Of a stretch of DNA of 64,000 nucleotides, positions 23,640-35,679 are shown in pieces. The notes below the pieces were generated by a model, which was not told the DNA's origin, searched no databases, and worked only from the letters and a program-made list of their open reading frames with translations. The DNA is from Nageia nagi (taxonomy: Eukaryota; Pinophyta). Each line of letters opens with the position of its first letter. The first letter of the stretch is position 1. The translations under genes were made by a program, and so were the position numbers. The stretch lies in NCBI GenBank assembly GCA_050084985.1, contig JBITNC010000001.1, positions 139,562,001 to 139,626,000 on the forward strand, given 5' to 3'.

Positions 23640-24925
23640 GATATTGATCAATTAAGAGTATTCTTGCAAAGTATTTTGAAAAGAGATCTTGATGAACACT
23701 TGGGATATATTCAACATGATGGACCAGAAGTACCTAATGAAGAAGTAGAACATGATGATGGAAGTTACAATGATAACATTCAAGCTACTATTGAGGGTAT
23801 GCAAAGAGAGGTTAATCAATTAGCAAGAGGATCAGTTTAGCTAGATAATTCAATTGAGTTTGGTAGCCCTCTATGTGATGAAATCCATGTATGTATGCCA
23901 CCATTAGATTATAAAAATCTCAAATTTTGTAAGTTCAATGAGGAAGGAGATCCTAAGAGACATTTACAAGGGTTTAAAGATGAGTGTGGGCTAAAAATCA
24001 ATGTGGATTCAAGATTATAGGTGAATTTCTTTCCTCATAGTTTAGAAGGAGAGGCTCATGAATGGTTCTATTGTCTACCAGAATGGTTAGTTACATGATT
24101 TCAATAATTGAGAAACTTATTTCTAGATCAATATAAACACAATATTAAGCATGAAGTCATGTGTTTGTATCTATGTGCTATGAGGTAAGATAGTAATGAG
24201 AGTCTTGAAAAGTATGTTGTATGATTCAAGAAGACATGGAAATAAATCAAAATAAAACTTACTAAAAAAGGGGTAAATAATATTTTCAAATATGTTATCA
24301 TATTGTCTTTACAATCTTATGTCATTGATTATACATATATAGCATTTTTTTATATGACATATAAGCTATTGGAAAAAGAAAAAGTCCTTGTAAAATTAGG
24401 GCTTGTGAAATATTAAGATGATGACAAATCTAGGGCCAAAGATAAGTAGCTACAATCACCAAAGAAAGATAAATCCATTCATGTGGCTGAAAAGGTAGAT
24501 GAAAATAAAGAAAGAAAATTCATAAAGTTTCTTATACCTCCCAATTTTATCTTGAAAGATCTAATGGAAAAGAGATTATCACAACCTTTACCTAAGAGAG
24601 AGGAAGATGAATCAATAAAAGAGCCAACATGGTACAAAGAAGATAGAAATTGTGAATATCATCAAACCAAGGGGCATGCCACTAATGGGTGTCTAGGCCT
24701 AAAAAATAAAATACAAAGGTTTATAGAATATGGATTCTATGTTTGCCCTACTAAAGTTAAAGATATAGAGGAAGAGCAACATGTCAATGTAATTTTCCAT
24801 GAAGAAGTATGTGCAGCACTTACAAGAGGAAGATCAAGAATAGTAACAAATTCTATCACATGTAAAAAAGAGCTTCCTAAAGATCCAAGAAGTTTTGACC
24901 TCATTGACCAACTCAAGAACACATA
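23640..24925 (+). pseudogene. gag relic of element 1
   Basis: Gag forms the particle that packages the element RNA. The capsid part reads in pieces: PPLDYKNLKFCKFNEEGDPK near 23900, HSLEGEAHEWFYCLP near 24040 and LFLDQYKHNIKHEV near 24120, the usual Ty3/gypsy retrotrans-gag pattern. The C-terminal part is open for 147 codons at 24483-24926 and holds CEYHQTKGHATNGCLGLKNK, the short Tat-type Cys-His motif used in place of a standard CCHC knuckle. At least eight stops lie upstream of it. A minor spacer follows before protease. Confidence 0.85.
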
Positions 24926-25039
24926 AGCAAACGTTAGTTTGTTTGAATTACTTCAAATTTTAGAACCTCATAGAGAAATGATGAATTAGTTTTTCAAGAA
25001 TAGTCAGATAGATAGGAATATCTCAATCACTACTTTTGC

Positions 25040-25560
25040 AAAAAAGGTAGAAATATGGAGTAAAGGGGATGTTATTACTTTTCACCCTAGTGAAATAAAT
25101 AGTAAGGATGTGACTTGGTTACATCCACCATTATTTATTGAAGTGAATATATTTGGTAATATAGTTAAATGATCATTGATAGATGGTGGGGTAACTTTGA
25201 AGATTATCACCACTCACTTACTTTCATAGTTTGATCCAAATTTGTTACCTCTAAGAGAAGAGACTACCATGAGAGTTAAGGGGTTTTATGGTGTTATAAA
25301 GAAATATGTAAGAATCATCACAACTCCAATCAAAGTGGGAAATAAGGTGCTTTAGACCCTCTTCTACATCATATATGGAAAGCCTTATTTTAACTTTATT
25401 CTTGGAATACCTTGGATAGATGACATGGAAGGAATAGCATCCACTTTGCAAAGGTGTTTCAAATTTTGTTCTGAAAGAAATATTTACAAGGTAGAAGCAA
25501 ATGAGTAGATAGCCAAGCAATACAATTATGTTCTCCCTAAAATATTTGTTCCATATTATG
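25040..25560 (+). pseudogene. Protease relic of element 1
   Basis: Aspartic protease that cuts the polyprotein. The active-site region reads SLIDGGVTLKIIT near 25176-25215, with the catalytic Asp kept. The end of the domain reads NFILGIPWIDDMEGIASTLQ near 25390-25450, matching the family pattern LLGRPWIH..GAVPSTLH. Stops occur just before the active site and near 25230. Confidence 0.8.
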
Positions 25561-26190
25561 TGGAGGATGAGGCTATCCTAGCTAGGAATGATTATATTTA
25601 TAAAAAAGCATTACAAAAATCAATGTCAAAGATATCGAATTTGGTTCATACACTATTATGAATGTCAATAAAGAGATTTGGATGAATGGTAGGAGGCTCA
25701 ATAAAAGGACCACCTGCTATGCTCCTTTGGGATCCATAAAAACTATCAATGGTACTCTTTAGGAGAAATCACAAAGGAAAATAAATATTACATTATTCTA
25801 TATCATAGAGATGGTCACGATGGTCATGTTAGTCATTTGTTATTAATGTAAGAAGATGAATGGGTAAGAGATGATCAAAATTGCTTTGTATTTGAATGTG
25901 AAATAGATGATGAAGATGCAATACATGTTATAGACTTATTTTATAATGATGATGCTTTCTTAGAATCTATGGGTGCTAGAACTGAATATCCAGCTAGGCA
26001 TGAAAAGAGGACTCACAAACATTATCTATATGTGCATGCTTGCTTTGGTGAATCTATGAAGGATAAAATCAAAAAGTTGGTAAAATTGCCATTTCCCACA
26101 CCATTAGAATTAGAAATGACTTGGTTGAATGAAGAGATAGAGGAAGTCAACATTGGTTCTCAAGATACATCGCAATTCCTAAAAATAGGA
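25561..26190 (+). other. Protease-RT linker of element 1
   Basis: Poorly conserved spacer between protease and RT, long in Tat elements. An open frame at 25969-26199 (76 codons, rich in charged residues) is the end of this linker and leads into the RT start (WLNEEIEEVNIGS, then a frame change). Confidence 0.6.
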
Positions 26191-27500
26191 ATTGCATAAT
26201 GGGTTAATTCAATCCTTTCATGATTATTCTAAAATATTTGCATGGTCATATAAAGATATGCCTAGATTAGATGAAAATTTTGTAGTACATAACTTGGTTG
26301 TTGAGAAAGGAGCAGTTCCTATAAAGCAAAAACCATGGAAGATCCCTTTTCAGATTTCTTTACTAGTCAAGAAGGAAATAGAGAAACTATTAGAAGCTAG
26401 TTTTATTAGACCCATTGATTATTTAGAGTGGATGGACAATGTAGTTTTGGTAAAGAAATCTATAGGTGAAATTAGAGTATGTACTAATTTTAGATATCTT
26501 AATAAAGCACATCTAAAAGATGACTTCCCACTACCCAACATAGATATGATCATTGATAGTTTGGTACGTTATGAGATGTTATCATTTATAGATGGATTTT
26601 TAGGATATAATAAAATTAAAATCAAGGAAAATAATTAGCATAAAATAGTCTTTAGAACTCCTCAGGGAAACTTTTTCTATAAGGTAATGCCATTTGGTCT
26701 TAAGAATGCAGGGACCACATATCAAAGAGCAAGGACAACCATGTTTCATGACTTCAATCATAAAATAGTTGAGATTTATGTAGATGATATCTTGATAAAG
26801 TCAAAGAATAAAGAAGATCATGTCAAGGATATAAAAGTAGCATTTGAATGAATGAAGAGGTATAAGTTAAGAATCAAGCCTCAAAAATGTGTATTTGGGG
26901 TATTATCAGGAAAACTCTTAGGGCATATTGTCTCTAGGAGAGGAATTGAAGTGGATCCAAAGAAAATTAAAGCCATCACAAAAATGTCTCCTCCTACAAA
27001 TATTAAGGAATTGAGAAGCCTTCAAGATAAGATTCAAGATATAAGAAGATTTATTTGTCAATTAATAGATAATATAGTTTCTATGTCTCATTTACTTAAG
27101 AAACAAGTTGAGTTTAAATGGGATGTTAAGTGTTAAGAAGCATTTGATAGAATAAAAGAGTATTTTCTACATCCACTAGTATTAGCTCCATATAGGCATG
27201 AAGAACCTCTTTGGCTCTATGTCTCAACTACAAAACATGCATTTGGGGTAATGTTGGCAAAGAAAGAAGAAGATGGTAAAGAGAGAGCAAACTATTTTAT
27301 TAGCAGAATATTGAAGGAATATGAAATTAAGTACACACCCATTGAGAAGTTATGCCAATGTAAAGTATTTGCTACTAAGAGGTTGAGGCATTATATGATC
27401 AATATCATAACACATGTACTTACTTAGGAAGACCCATTAAGATATCTGATGTCAAAACCATGCCTCAATGGAAAGTCAACAAAACGGATCATGCTACTTC
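26190..27500 (+). pseudogene. Reverse transcriptase and RNase H relic of element 1
   Basis: RT copies the element RNA into DNA; RNase H removes the RNA strand. It begins FAWSYKDMPRLDENFVVHNL near 26240. IRPIDYLEWMDNVVLVKKS, the DFPLPNIDMIID segment and LSFIDGFLGYNKI follow within the open frame 26192-26638. The active site EIYVDDILIKS is near 26770-26800, so both catalytic Asp residues remain. The thumb and connection (GKLLGHIVSRRGIEVDPKK) are open at 26852-27136. The first RNase H reads LYVSTTKHAFGVMLAKKEED near 27220-27280 and YTPIEKLCQCK near 27330-27360. Stops at about 26638, 26850, 27135 and 27425. Confidence 0.92.
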
Positions 27501-27699
27501 AAGAGTTTGACCTCAAGTTTGTGAAATAAAAATTAGTTAACGGGTAGGCAATCATAGATTTTGTTGCAGAGTTTTCCATAGAAGATAGTACAAAGCTCAA
27601 AGAAGAATTTGAGGATGAATATGCTTTAGCAAAAACCATAGAATTTGTAGAAGAGGACCACTTATGGCCTTCTTGTAAAGGAAATAGGAACACTAATGT

Positions 27700-28297
27700 T
27701 CCTCTTTTAGAAGTGGCAGAATGTTGGAAAATGTATTTTGATGGATCACGATGTATGAAAGGTTCAATAGTAGGAATAGCATTGATATCACCTCATAATG
27801 ATGTTATTCCCATATCATAAAAACTATCATTTGAATGCACTAACAATATGGTAGAATATGAAACTCTCATATTAGGATTAAAAGTAGCTATAGAGATTGA
27901 TATTACACATTTGCATATTTATGGGGATTCACAGCTAATGGTGAATTAAGTCAATTAGATCTATAACACCAAAGATGAAAAGATTATTCCATATAAAGTT
28001 CTTATTACAAAACTCCTTGCTTGTTTTGAAGAGTATCAATTAGAAAATATTCCAAGGAACAATAACAAGTTAGCTGATGCAATGGCAAGTGCAACTTCAT
28101 TTATACCAATTAAGATAGGAAGTAGGGTGACTAATTTCACTATCAAGAAATCAAGAACTCCATTAATTGCTGAGGAGGAATTGAAAATGGTATGTGTTGC
28201 TCAAAATGTTGGTTATGAGGTAAGTCCTTGGTACCAACACATATTCAAATATTTGAGGGATAACTTTATTGATGCTACACTTGATAAGAGAGAATAG
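27700..28297 (+). pseudogene. Archaeal-type RNase H (aRNH) relic of element 1
   Basis: The second RNase H marks the Tat/Ogre lineage. It reads MYFDGSRCMKGSIVGIAL near 27733-27785, NMVEYETLILGLK near 27845-27890 and LHIYGDSQLMVN near 27912-27950, giving the D, E, D catalytic set intact. The last Asp region is near 28075 (NNKLADAMASA). The following open frame 28082-28297 is the linker to integrase. Two stops lie near 27820 and 27950. Confidence 0.9.
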
Positions 28298-28318
28298 ATT
28301 AGAATAAAAAGGCTTGCT

Positions 28319-29465
28319 ATGAAGTATGTTATCATTGGTGATATACTTTATAAAAGATCATTTAATGGTATTCTTTTGAGATGTCTTCATGATGAGGAGA
28401 TTGAAACAACATTAGAGCATGCTCATGGAGGATCATGTGGATGTCATTTTAATGGAAGATCAATTAATGGCAAGTTGATTAGGATGGGTTATTGGTGGCC
28501 CACCATGGAACATGACTATTATGAACATGTCAAGAAGTGTGAGCAATGTCAAAAGTATGCACACTTAGAATTAACACTTGCTCAAGAGTTGAACTATGTC
28601 ATATCACCATAGCCTTTTTCAATGGGAGCTTTGGATTTCATGGGTGTTATCAATCCTCCATCTAGTGAGGGGCACAAATTTATCTTGGTTGCCATCAAAT
28701 ACTACACTAAGTGGGTTGAGGCAATTCATTTGAACATAGCTATACAAAAATATGTTAGCAATTTCATAAAGGAATATATAATTTACAAATTTAGTGTACC
28801 TATGAAGTTGATCATGGATAATGGTGTAAATTTCATAGGAAAAGATATCAGAGAATTTTTAAAAAGATGAAGGTGGAATAGAGATTTTCTTCAATTTATT
28901 ATCCCCAAAGGAATGAACAAGCTAAAGAAACAAATAAAACAATCAAGAAGATAAAGGAAAAAACCATAAAAAAGAATGGTAGATATTAGCATGATCAATT
29001 ACCATATGCCTTATGGGCATATAGAACAACTAAAAGAATAGCAATAGGTGCTACTCCATACTCTCTTATGTATGGTGATGAAGTAATCATTCCACTTGAA
29101 ATTGAGATCCATTATTTAAGAATTGCACTTAAAGATATCATGAAGGGACCAAAACAATGGGAAGCAAGATTAAATCAGCTAAGGAATCAGATGAAAGAAT
29201 AATTAATGCACTAGAGCATCTTAAAACATATCAACAAAGGCTATGGAAACAAAAAGCATTTGAGGTTGGAGATATGGTTCTCCAAGAGAATATTTCTAAC
29301 ACTATAGCAAAAGATGAACTTAAAGTAAAGTTTGAACCAAATTAGGTTAGCCCATACATCATCAAAGAGGTCTTTGGGAAAGGTTCTTACAGATTATCTA
29401 TATTGGATGGGGAGGTTCTCAAAAATCCCATCAATGCTAGGCACTTAAAGAAGTATCACATCTAG
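28319..29465 (+). pseudogene. Integrase relic of element 1
   Basis: Inserts the DNA copy. The zinc-binding domain (LEHAHGG, GYWWPTMEHDYYEHVKKCEQ, CxxC at CEQC) is open at 28319-28612. The core begins ALDFMGVINPPSSEG (first Asp) at 28622-28870 and continues IMDNGVNF (second Asp near 28815); NEQAKETNKTIKK near 28910-28950 holds the Glu. After several breaks the C-terminal part is open at 29157-29345 and ends PINARHLKKYHI just before a TAG near 29464. All three catalytic acids are readable, but four or more stops and shifts separate them. Confidence 0.9.
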
Positions 29466-29708
29466 GTGACCTATGGGTCATCCCATTCATCTACTTTTGT
29501 AAAAATGTTACTACAAGAATAAACATGGAATAGATGGCACAAAAATCTAAAAATAGGTCATTTTAGTATCATAAGAGGAGCACCAACACTCCATTTTAGA
29601 AAAAAAGCACCATTTATGATCATATTATACAATAAAAATAGCAAAAAAAAAGATCATTAGGTACCCCTTTATGTGAAGTTTTAGCTCCCAAATTGCAAGA
29701 TTTGTATG

Positions 29709-29950
29709 CCTCTTGGCATAGAGTTTCAACTCTCATATCATCATCCTAGTTTCCTACCTCTTGGTTTAGAGTTTTAGCTCTCATATGATCATCCTAGTTT
29801 TCTATCTCTTGGTGTAGAGTTTCAACTCTCATCATCATATCATACCTCTTGGCAGAGTTTTAGCTCCACTCCTTATTGTAATGTGCCTCTTGATAAAGTT
29901 TCAGCTCCTAGCTTTATCATTATACCTCTTGGTAGGAAATTTAGCTTCCA
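29709..29950. repeat. Minisatellite in the 3' UTR of element 1 (six copies, ~40-48 bp)
   Basis: CCTCTTGG(T/C)..AGAGTTT(C/T)AACTCTCAT recurs at about 29709, 29757, 29804, 29845, 29886 and 29925. Copies get shorter toward the end. Tat-type elements are known to carry variable tandem repeats in this part of the 3' UTR. Confidence 0.88.
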
Positions 29951-30365
29951 CAAGATCAATGGACAAAATCATCAATGACATGATATGGTTGCACTCCACA
30001 TATCAAAATATATCAAAAATATGGGTAATTATCATTAGTGACCTCTTTGTAGATGGCTATGGACCCTAGAACTCTTTCTTTTGTAGGTTATCATTAGATC
30101 TCATGGAGCACATCAAAACCAACTAGGAGCAACATGATGGATGTCATATGAGGGGGTTTTCTTAAACTCATACCTTTTTTCAATATGTTTACTTATCTTT
30201 CTTATATTTTTATCATAGTTAAATATCAAAATAGATTGCTTAGTGTTGGTATGATGCATGTCTATACTTGTCAATATTTGATTGCTATGACATCTTGGTT
30301 ATACTTTGAATAAAAAATCTCAATGCACCTAGTGATTTTCAATTTCTCATCCAAAGTGGAGCATT
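29951..30365 (+). other. 3' UTR and weak polypurine tract of element 1
   Basis: No coding signal. The bases before the 3' LTR read CCAAAGTGGAGCATT, a weakened polypurine tract. Confidence 0.6.
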
Positions 30366-31159
30366 TATTATTGCATAAAATTAATTTATGCATTAAATTT
30401 AATACATTAGGAAATATGTGTCTGCACTTATATATCTAGTTCAAGAATATTAATGTTATTTTGGATACGATCAATATATATCATCAACTTACTATATTCT
30501 TATTTATGTAAGTACATGCCAACCTAAGGAGTAGGTCATATTATTATCTATATCTATATAAATAAGGATCTAATAGTAATTCCATATCAAGAAGATACAT
30601 GATCCCATATCTGGTCTTGATGATGGCAGTCCTTTAGGTGTCTTTTGACACCACCATTCAAGGCTGGGTTTGTGTACTTCTTTATGCAAACATCCTAATA
30701 ATTCTAATCTTATTTAAGTATCAAATTGAGACTATTGAGAGTTTATGTGGAGGCACAGAGTTAGTTTGGAATGGACTATAGTCTAATGAATACCATTGAT
30801 GTTCCCTGTAGATGAAAGTAGATCACCAATGCTCCTTTTGTGCATGAAATAGACCACCTATGGCCCTCTTTTTGGATCATATCACTTCACAACTTTGGGT
30901 GCAAACTCTGATCATTATTAAGGCTTCATTAGTATCTTCCATTCATCCATATCATATATGCTCCATGAGGTAAGTACACAAATTCAATCTTGTTTAGTAA
31001 TGTGATTTCGATTCCAATTATTCATTATCTTCTATATCAACTCGTCTTGTTATAAATTGCTATCCATTAGCTCAAACTTTACAAATAGATATATGTATCT
31101 TTCAATACTATATATATTTTAGTTATTTCCATTCTTGAATACACTTTTATTTGTAAACA
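30366..31159 (+). repeat. 3' LTR of element 1
   Basis: 794 bp matching the 5' LTR end to end, from TATTATTGCATAAAATTAATT to TTTGTAAACA. Small differences include GCTGGGTTTG for GTTGGGTTTG near 30660. Confidence 0.92.
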
Positions 31160-31953
31160 CCATCCACAAACTAATGGAAAAATAAAGGTAGTGAACAGAA
31201 GCTTGGGAAACCTCTTACTATGCATAGTTGGGGAAAATAAAAAATAATAGGATTTTACCTTATCACAAGCTAAATTTGCACATAATAGCTTAGTGAATAG
31301 TTCAATAGGGAAATAGCCTTTTCAAATTATTTATGATCAAAATGCTTAAGCTATATTACATCTGGTTGAGTTACCAATAGGGGACCAAGTTAGTGATGAT
31401 GTAGAAGAATTTGCTAAGCATTTCCAAAAAGTCTAAGAATCAATGAAATAAAAACTACATAGTAGTAATGATCACTACAATGAGGTAATTGATACACATA
31501 GAAGGATGAAAGTGTAGATAATGATTTCCTAAAGAGCAATATAACAAATTGAAATTTAAGGAAATTAGACCTTAGAAAATTTTGAAGAAGATCAATGATA
31601 ATACCTATAAAGTTAAGTTACCTGATGAATTTGCTATTTCACCTATTTTTAATTTTTTTGATTTATTTAAATATCAATGTATCTTTAAGGATGGTGATCT
31701 ATAGGATTCAATAAATTAGGCACCATATATGCCTAAGAAGAATAAGTATAAAGTTACATAAATACTTGATAAGAAGGTGGTCACCACCAAACATGGGAGC
31801 TATATTAGATACCTGGTTTAGTGGGAAGGATTACCCATGTTTGATAACACTTGGGTTTCAAGGTTAGAGTTACAAAAAATTGATAACTAGAAGTTATATG
31901 ATTTCATTTTAGTTGAACTTGCAAGGGCTAAGTTCTTTTTCACCAAAGGAGAA
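31160..31953 (+). pseudogene. Array unit U10, right part: integrase and chromodomain relic
   Basis: Begins with the right copy of the target duplication (CCATC, 31160-31164) and continues U10 at CACAAACTAATGGAAAAATA. The catalytic Glu reads Lys (IKVVN). Integrase end ~31390-31660 with a ~20-bp loss after KVF (near 31515), chromodomain ~31750-31880, polypurine tract before 31954. Confidence 0.88.
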
Positions 31954-33808
31954 TGATGCACTTTAAAATGATCATAACTTTTGATCCCACTATCAGATAG
32001 TCTTGAAATTTTGAGGAGAGCTAGATATGGATTTTCATGATTAAACATGGGTTTATAGATATGTTTAATTTTGAGCATGTAAATTGATACACCTTAATGC
32101 AGCATTATAGGTACTACTTATTCATAAAGGAGTTTGTGTTGTTTACTAATCATAAAGCATTAAGGTATGTCAACTCTCACATAATGTTAAATAGTAGACA
32201 TGCCAAATGGATTTCATTCTAAAACAATATAAATTAATCTTGCAACACAAATCTTGTAAGCAAAATAATGTTGTTGATGCATTAAGTACAAGAGGCTTGT
32301 TGCTAACCACTATGGAGAATGCAGTGGTCAAATTTGAGGGAATAAAAAATATGTATGAATCTAATGCTAAATTTGAGAATATTGTGAGATAATGTACAAG
32401 TGTAGTAGAAGGTAAGTCTCATACAATTTTTGAAAAATACTTTTTAGAATGGTTACATATTTAAGGGTACTTGATTATGTATTCATAATTGCTCTATGAG
32501 AGAGAACATTTTATGGGAATTACATAGTGGAGGTCTAGCTAGTCATTTTGGAGTAGCCAAAATTACAACTCTTAGAGAGGAGAAGTATTATTGGCCAAAG
32601 ATGAAAAGAGACATAATAAAGTTTATCTCTAGATGTAGAGTGTGCCAAATGGCTAAAGGCCATGCACAAAATACAAGGTTGTATATATCACTACTAGTTC
32701 CTATAGGACCATGGATCGATCTAAGTATGAATTTTGTGTTGGGATTGCCCAAGAGTAAATAGGGTAAGGATTTAGTTTTTGTTATGGTGTATAGATTTTC
32801 TAAAATTACCCATTTTATTTCCTTTTAGAAAACTAGTGATGCCACTAAGATTGCATTCTCATTCTTTGAGCAGGTTATGCGACTAGATGGTGTCCCAAAG
32901 ACTAGTACTTCTAATATAGAAACTAAGTTCTTGGGTCATTTTTGGATGAAATTATGGAAGAAGTTAAATACTAGGCTATAGTTCAGTAGTGATTACCATC
33001 CACATGCCAATGGGCAAACAAAGGTAGTGAATAGAAGCTTGGGAAACCTCTTATGATGCATAGTTAGGGAAAAACCAAAATGATGGAATTTCATCTTATC
33101 ACAACCGAATTTCCATATAACAACTCAATGAATAGGTCAACAAGTAAATCTCTTTATCATATTATTTATGGTCAATATTCTATAGGTGTATTAGATCTAG
33201 TTGAGTTACCAATGGAGGACCAAGTTAGTGATGATGTAGAAGCATTTGTTAGGCATTTCCAAAAAGTGCAAGAATTAGTGAAAGAAAACTACATAGTAGT
33301 AATGCTTGCTTCAAAGAGGTCATTGTTCCACATAGATATATGAAAGGTGATATGGTGAGGGTTCATATTAGAAAAGCACAATTCTCTAAAGCTTAATATA
33401 ACAAATTAAAATTTAAGAAAATTGGACCCTACAAGATTTTGAAGAAGATCAATGATAATGCCTATAAAGTGGAGTTGCCTGATTAATTTTCTATTCACCT
33501 ATTTTTAATGTTTTTGATTTATTTCAGTATCAAGGTACTATTAAAGATGTTGATCTATAGGATTCAATAAATTATGCACCACATGTGCCTAATAATAAGT
33601 AGGATATAGTTGCACAAATATTTGATAACAAGGTGGTCATCATAGACATGGGAGCTACAACAGATACCTAGTTCAATGGAAAGGATTACCCCCATCTGAT
33701 AAAACATGGGTTTTAGATTTAGAGCTATAGAAAATTGATATATAGAAGCTACAAGATTTCATTTTAGTTGAATTTTCAAGAGTTGAGTTCTTTTTCACTA
33801 GAGGAGAA
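31954..33808 (+). pseudogene. Array unit U11: LTR start, RNase H end, integrase, chromodomain relic
   Basis: LTR fragment 31954 to ~32095, RNase H end open in part at 32207-32392, zinc-binding region and core start open at 32496-32762 (MRENILWELHSGG, CRVCQMAKGHAQN, then LSMNFVLGLPK, where the first catalytic Asp reads Asn). Integrase middle open at 33080-33343. The catalytic Glu reads Lys. The LFQYQG segment is intact here (TTTCAGTATCAAGG near 33525). 1855 bp. Confidence 0.89.
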
Positions 33809-35679
33809 TGATGCACCTTAAAATGATCATAATTTTTGATCTCATCATTGAATCATCTTAAGATATTGAGGAGAGATAGATATGGGTTTTCATGATTAAA
33901 CATGGATTTATAGATATGTTTAATTTTCAACATGTAAATTGATGCACCTTAATGTAGCATTGGAGGTACTACTTTATCTTAAAGGAGTTTGTGTTCTTTA
34001 CTAATCATGAAGCATTGAGGTATGTCAATTCTCACAAAAAGTTAAATAGTATACATGCCAAATGGGTTTCATTTATGAAACAATATACATTTATCTTGAA
34101 ACAAAAATCTATTAAGAAAAATAAGGTTGTTGATGTATTAATTAGGAGAGTCTTGTTGCTCACCACTAGGAGAATGCAATGGTGGGATTGGAGGGAATAA
34201 AAAATATATATGAATCTGATGTTGATTTTGAGAATATTGTGACATATTGTACAAGTGTAGCAAAAGGTGATTCCCATCCATTTTTTTAATAATATCTTAT
34301 TTAAAATGGTTGCTAATTTAAGGGTACTCGATTATGTATTCCTAAAGGCTATATGAGAGAGAACATCTTATGGGAATTACATAGTGTAGGTCTAGCTTGT
34401 CATTTTGGAGTGGCCAAAACTATGAATCTTGTAGAAGAGAATTATTATTGTAAAAATATAAAAAGATACATAACCAAGTATGTTTTTAGTTGTAGAATCT
34501 GCATAATGGCTAAAGGCCATGTACAAAATATAGGGTTGTGTATGCCACTACCAATTCCTACAAGACCATGGATCAATCTAAGCATGCATTTTATGTTAGG
34601 ATTGCCCAAGACACAATGAGGTAAGGATTTAGTTTTTGTTGTGGTAGATAGATTTTCTAAAATGGCCTATTTTATTACTTGCAATATAACTAATAATACC
34701 ACTACAATTGCAGTCTTCTTCTTTGAGTAGGTTATGCAATTGCATGGTGTCCCAATACTATTACTTCTAATTGAGATACTAAGTTTTTGTGTTATTTTTG
34801 GAGGATATTATGGAATAAGTTAAATACTATACTAAAGTTTAGTAGTGCTTACCATCCATAGACCAATGGGAAAAAAAAGGTAGTGAATAGAAGCTTGGGA
34901 GACCTCTTACAATGCATAGATGGGGAAAAGACAAAATAATGTGATTTCACCTTATTACAAGCTAAATTTACATATAATAGCTAAGTGAATAGGTTAATAG
35001 ATAAATATCCTTTTCAAATTGTTTATGTTCAAAATATTAGAGTAATATTAGAACTTATTGAGTTAACAATAGGGGACCAAGTTAGTGATGATGTAGAAGC
35101 ATTTGCTCAACATATCTAGAAATTACAAGAATCAATGAAAGAAAAACTACATAGTAGTAATGCTCACTACAAAGAGGTCATTTATGCACATAGAAGGATA
35201 AAAGTGTTTGAATAGGATGCTATAGTGATGGTTCATATCAAAAAATAATGATTTTCTAAAGGGAAATATAACAAATTGAAATTTAAAAAAATTAGACCCT
35301 AGAAAATTTTGAAGAAGATTAATGATAATGCTTTTAAAGTGGAGTTAGTTGATGAATTTGCTATTTCACTTATTTTAATGTTTCTAATTTCTTTCAATAT
35401 CAAGGTACTATTAAATATGGTGATCTATAAGATTAAATAAATTAGGAACCACATATACCTAAGAAGAAGAAGGAAAGAGTTGCACAAATACTTAATAAGA
35501 AGGTGGTCACCACCAGACATGGGAGCTATAGTAGATACCTAGTTCAATGGGAAGGATTACCCCCATCTAATAACACTTGGGTTTCAAATTCAAAGCTATA
35601 TAAAATTGATAACTAGAATCTATAGGATTTCATTTCAATTGAACACATAGGAGCTGAGTTCTTTTTCACCAAAGGAGAA
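33809..35679 (+). pseudogene. Array unit U12: LTR start, RNase H end, integrase, chromodomain relic
   Basis: LTR fragment 33809 to ~33950, RNase H end open at 33991-34200, zinc-binding region and core start open at 34353-34619 (MRENILWELHSVG, then [13 protein letters not shown], where the first catalytic Asp reads His). Integrase end ~35080-35390, chromodomain ~35470-35600. The catalytic Glu reads Lys. 1871 bp. Confidence 0.89.

Larger units (their letters stand above)
22762..31159 (+). mobile_element. Element 1: complete, inactivated Tat/Ogre-type Ty3/gypsy retrotransposon
   Basis: Two LTRs of ~790 bp in the same direction enclose 6.8 kb with the Tat order: gag, protease, RT, RNase H, archaeal-type RNase H, integrase, 3' UTR repeat. 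It sits cleanly inside array unit U10 with a 5-bp target duplication. All reading frames carry stops, so it is dead, although YVDD in RT and the catalytic residues of integrase remain readable. Because it cuts an array unit, it is younger than the array. Confidence 0.93.

Noticed and set aside
25251-25520. 89-codon - strand frame
   Set aside because: Antisense to the protease relic of element 1.
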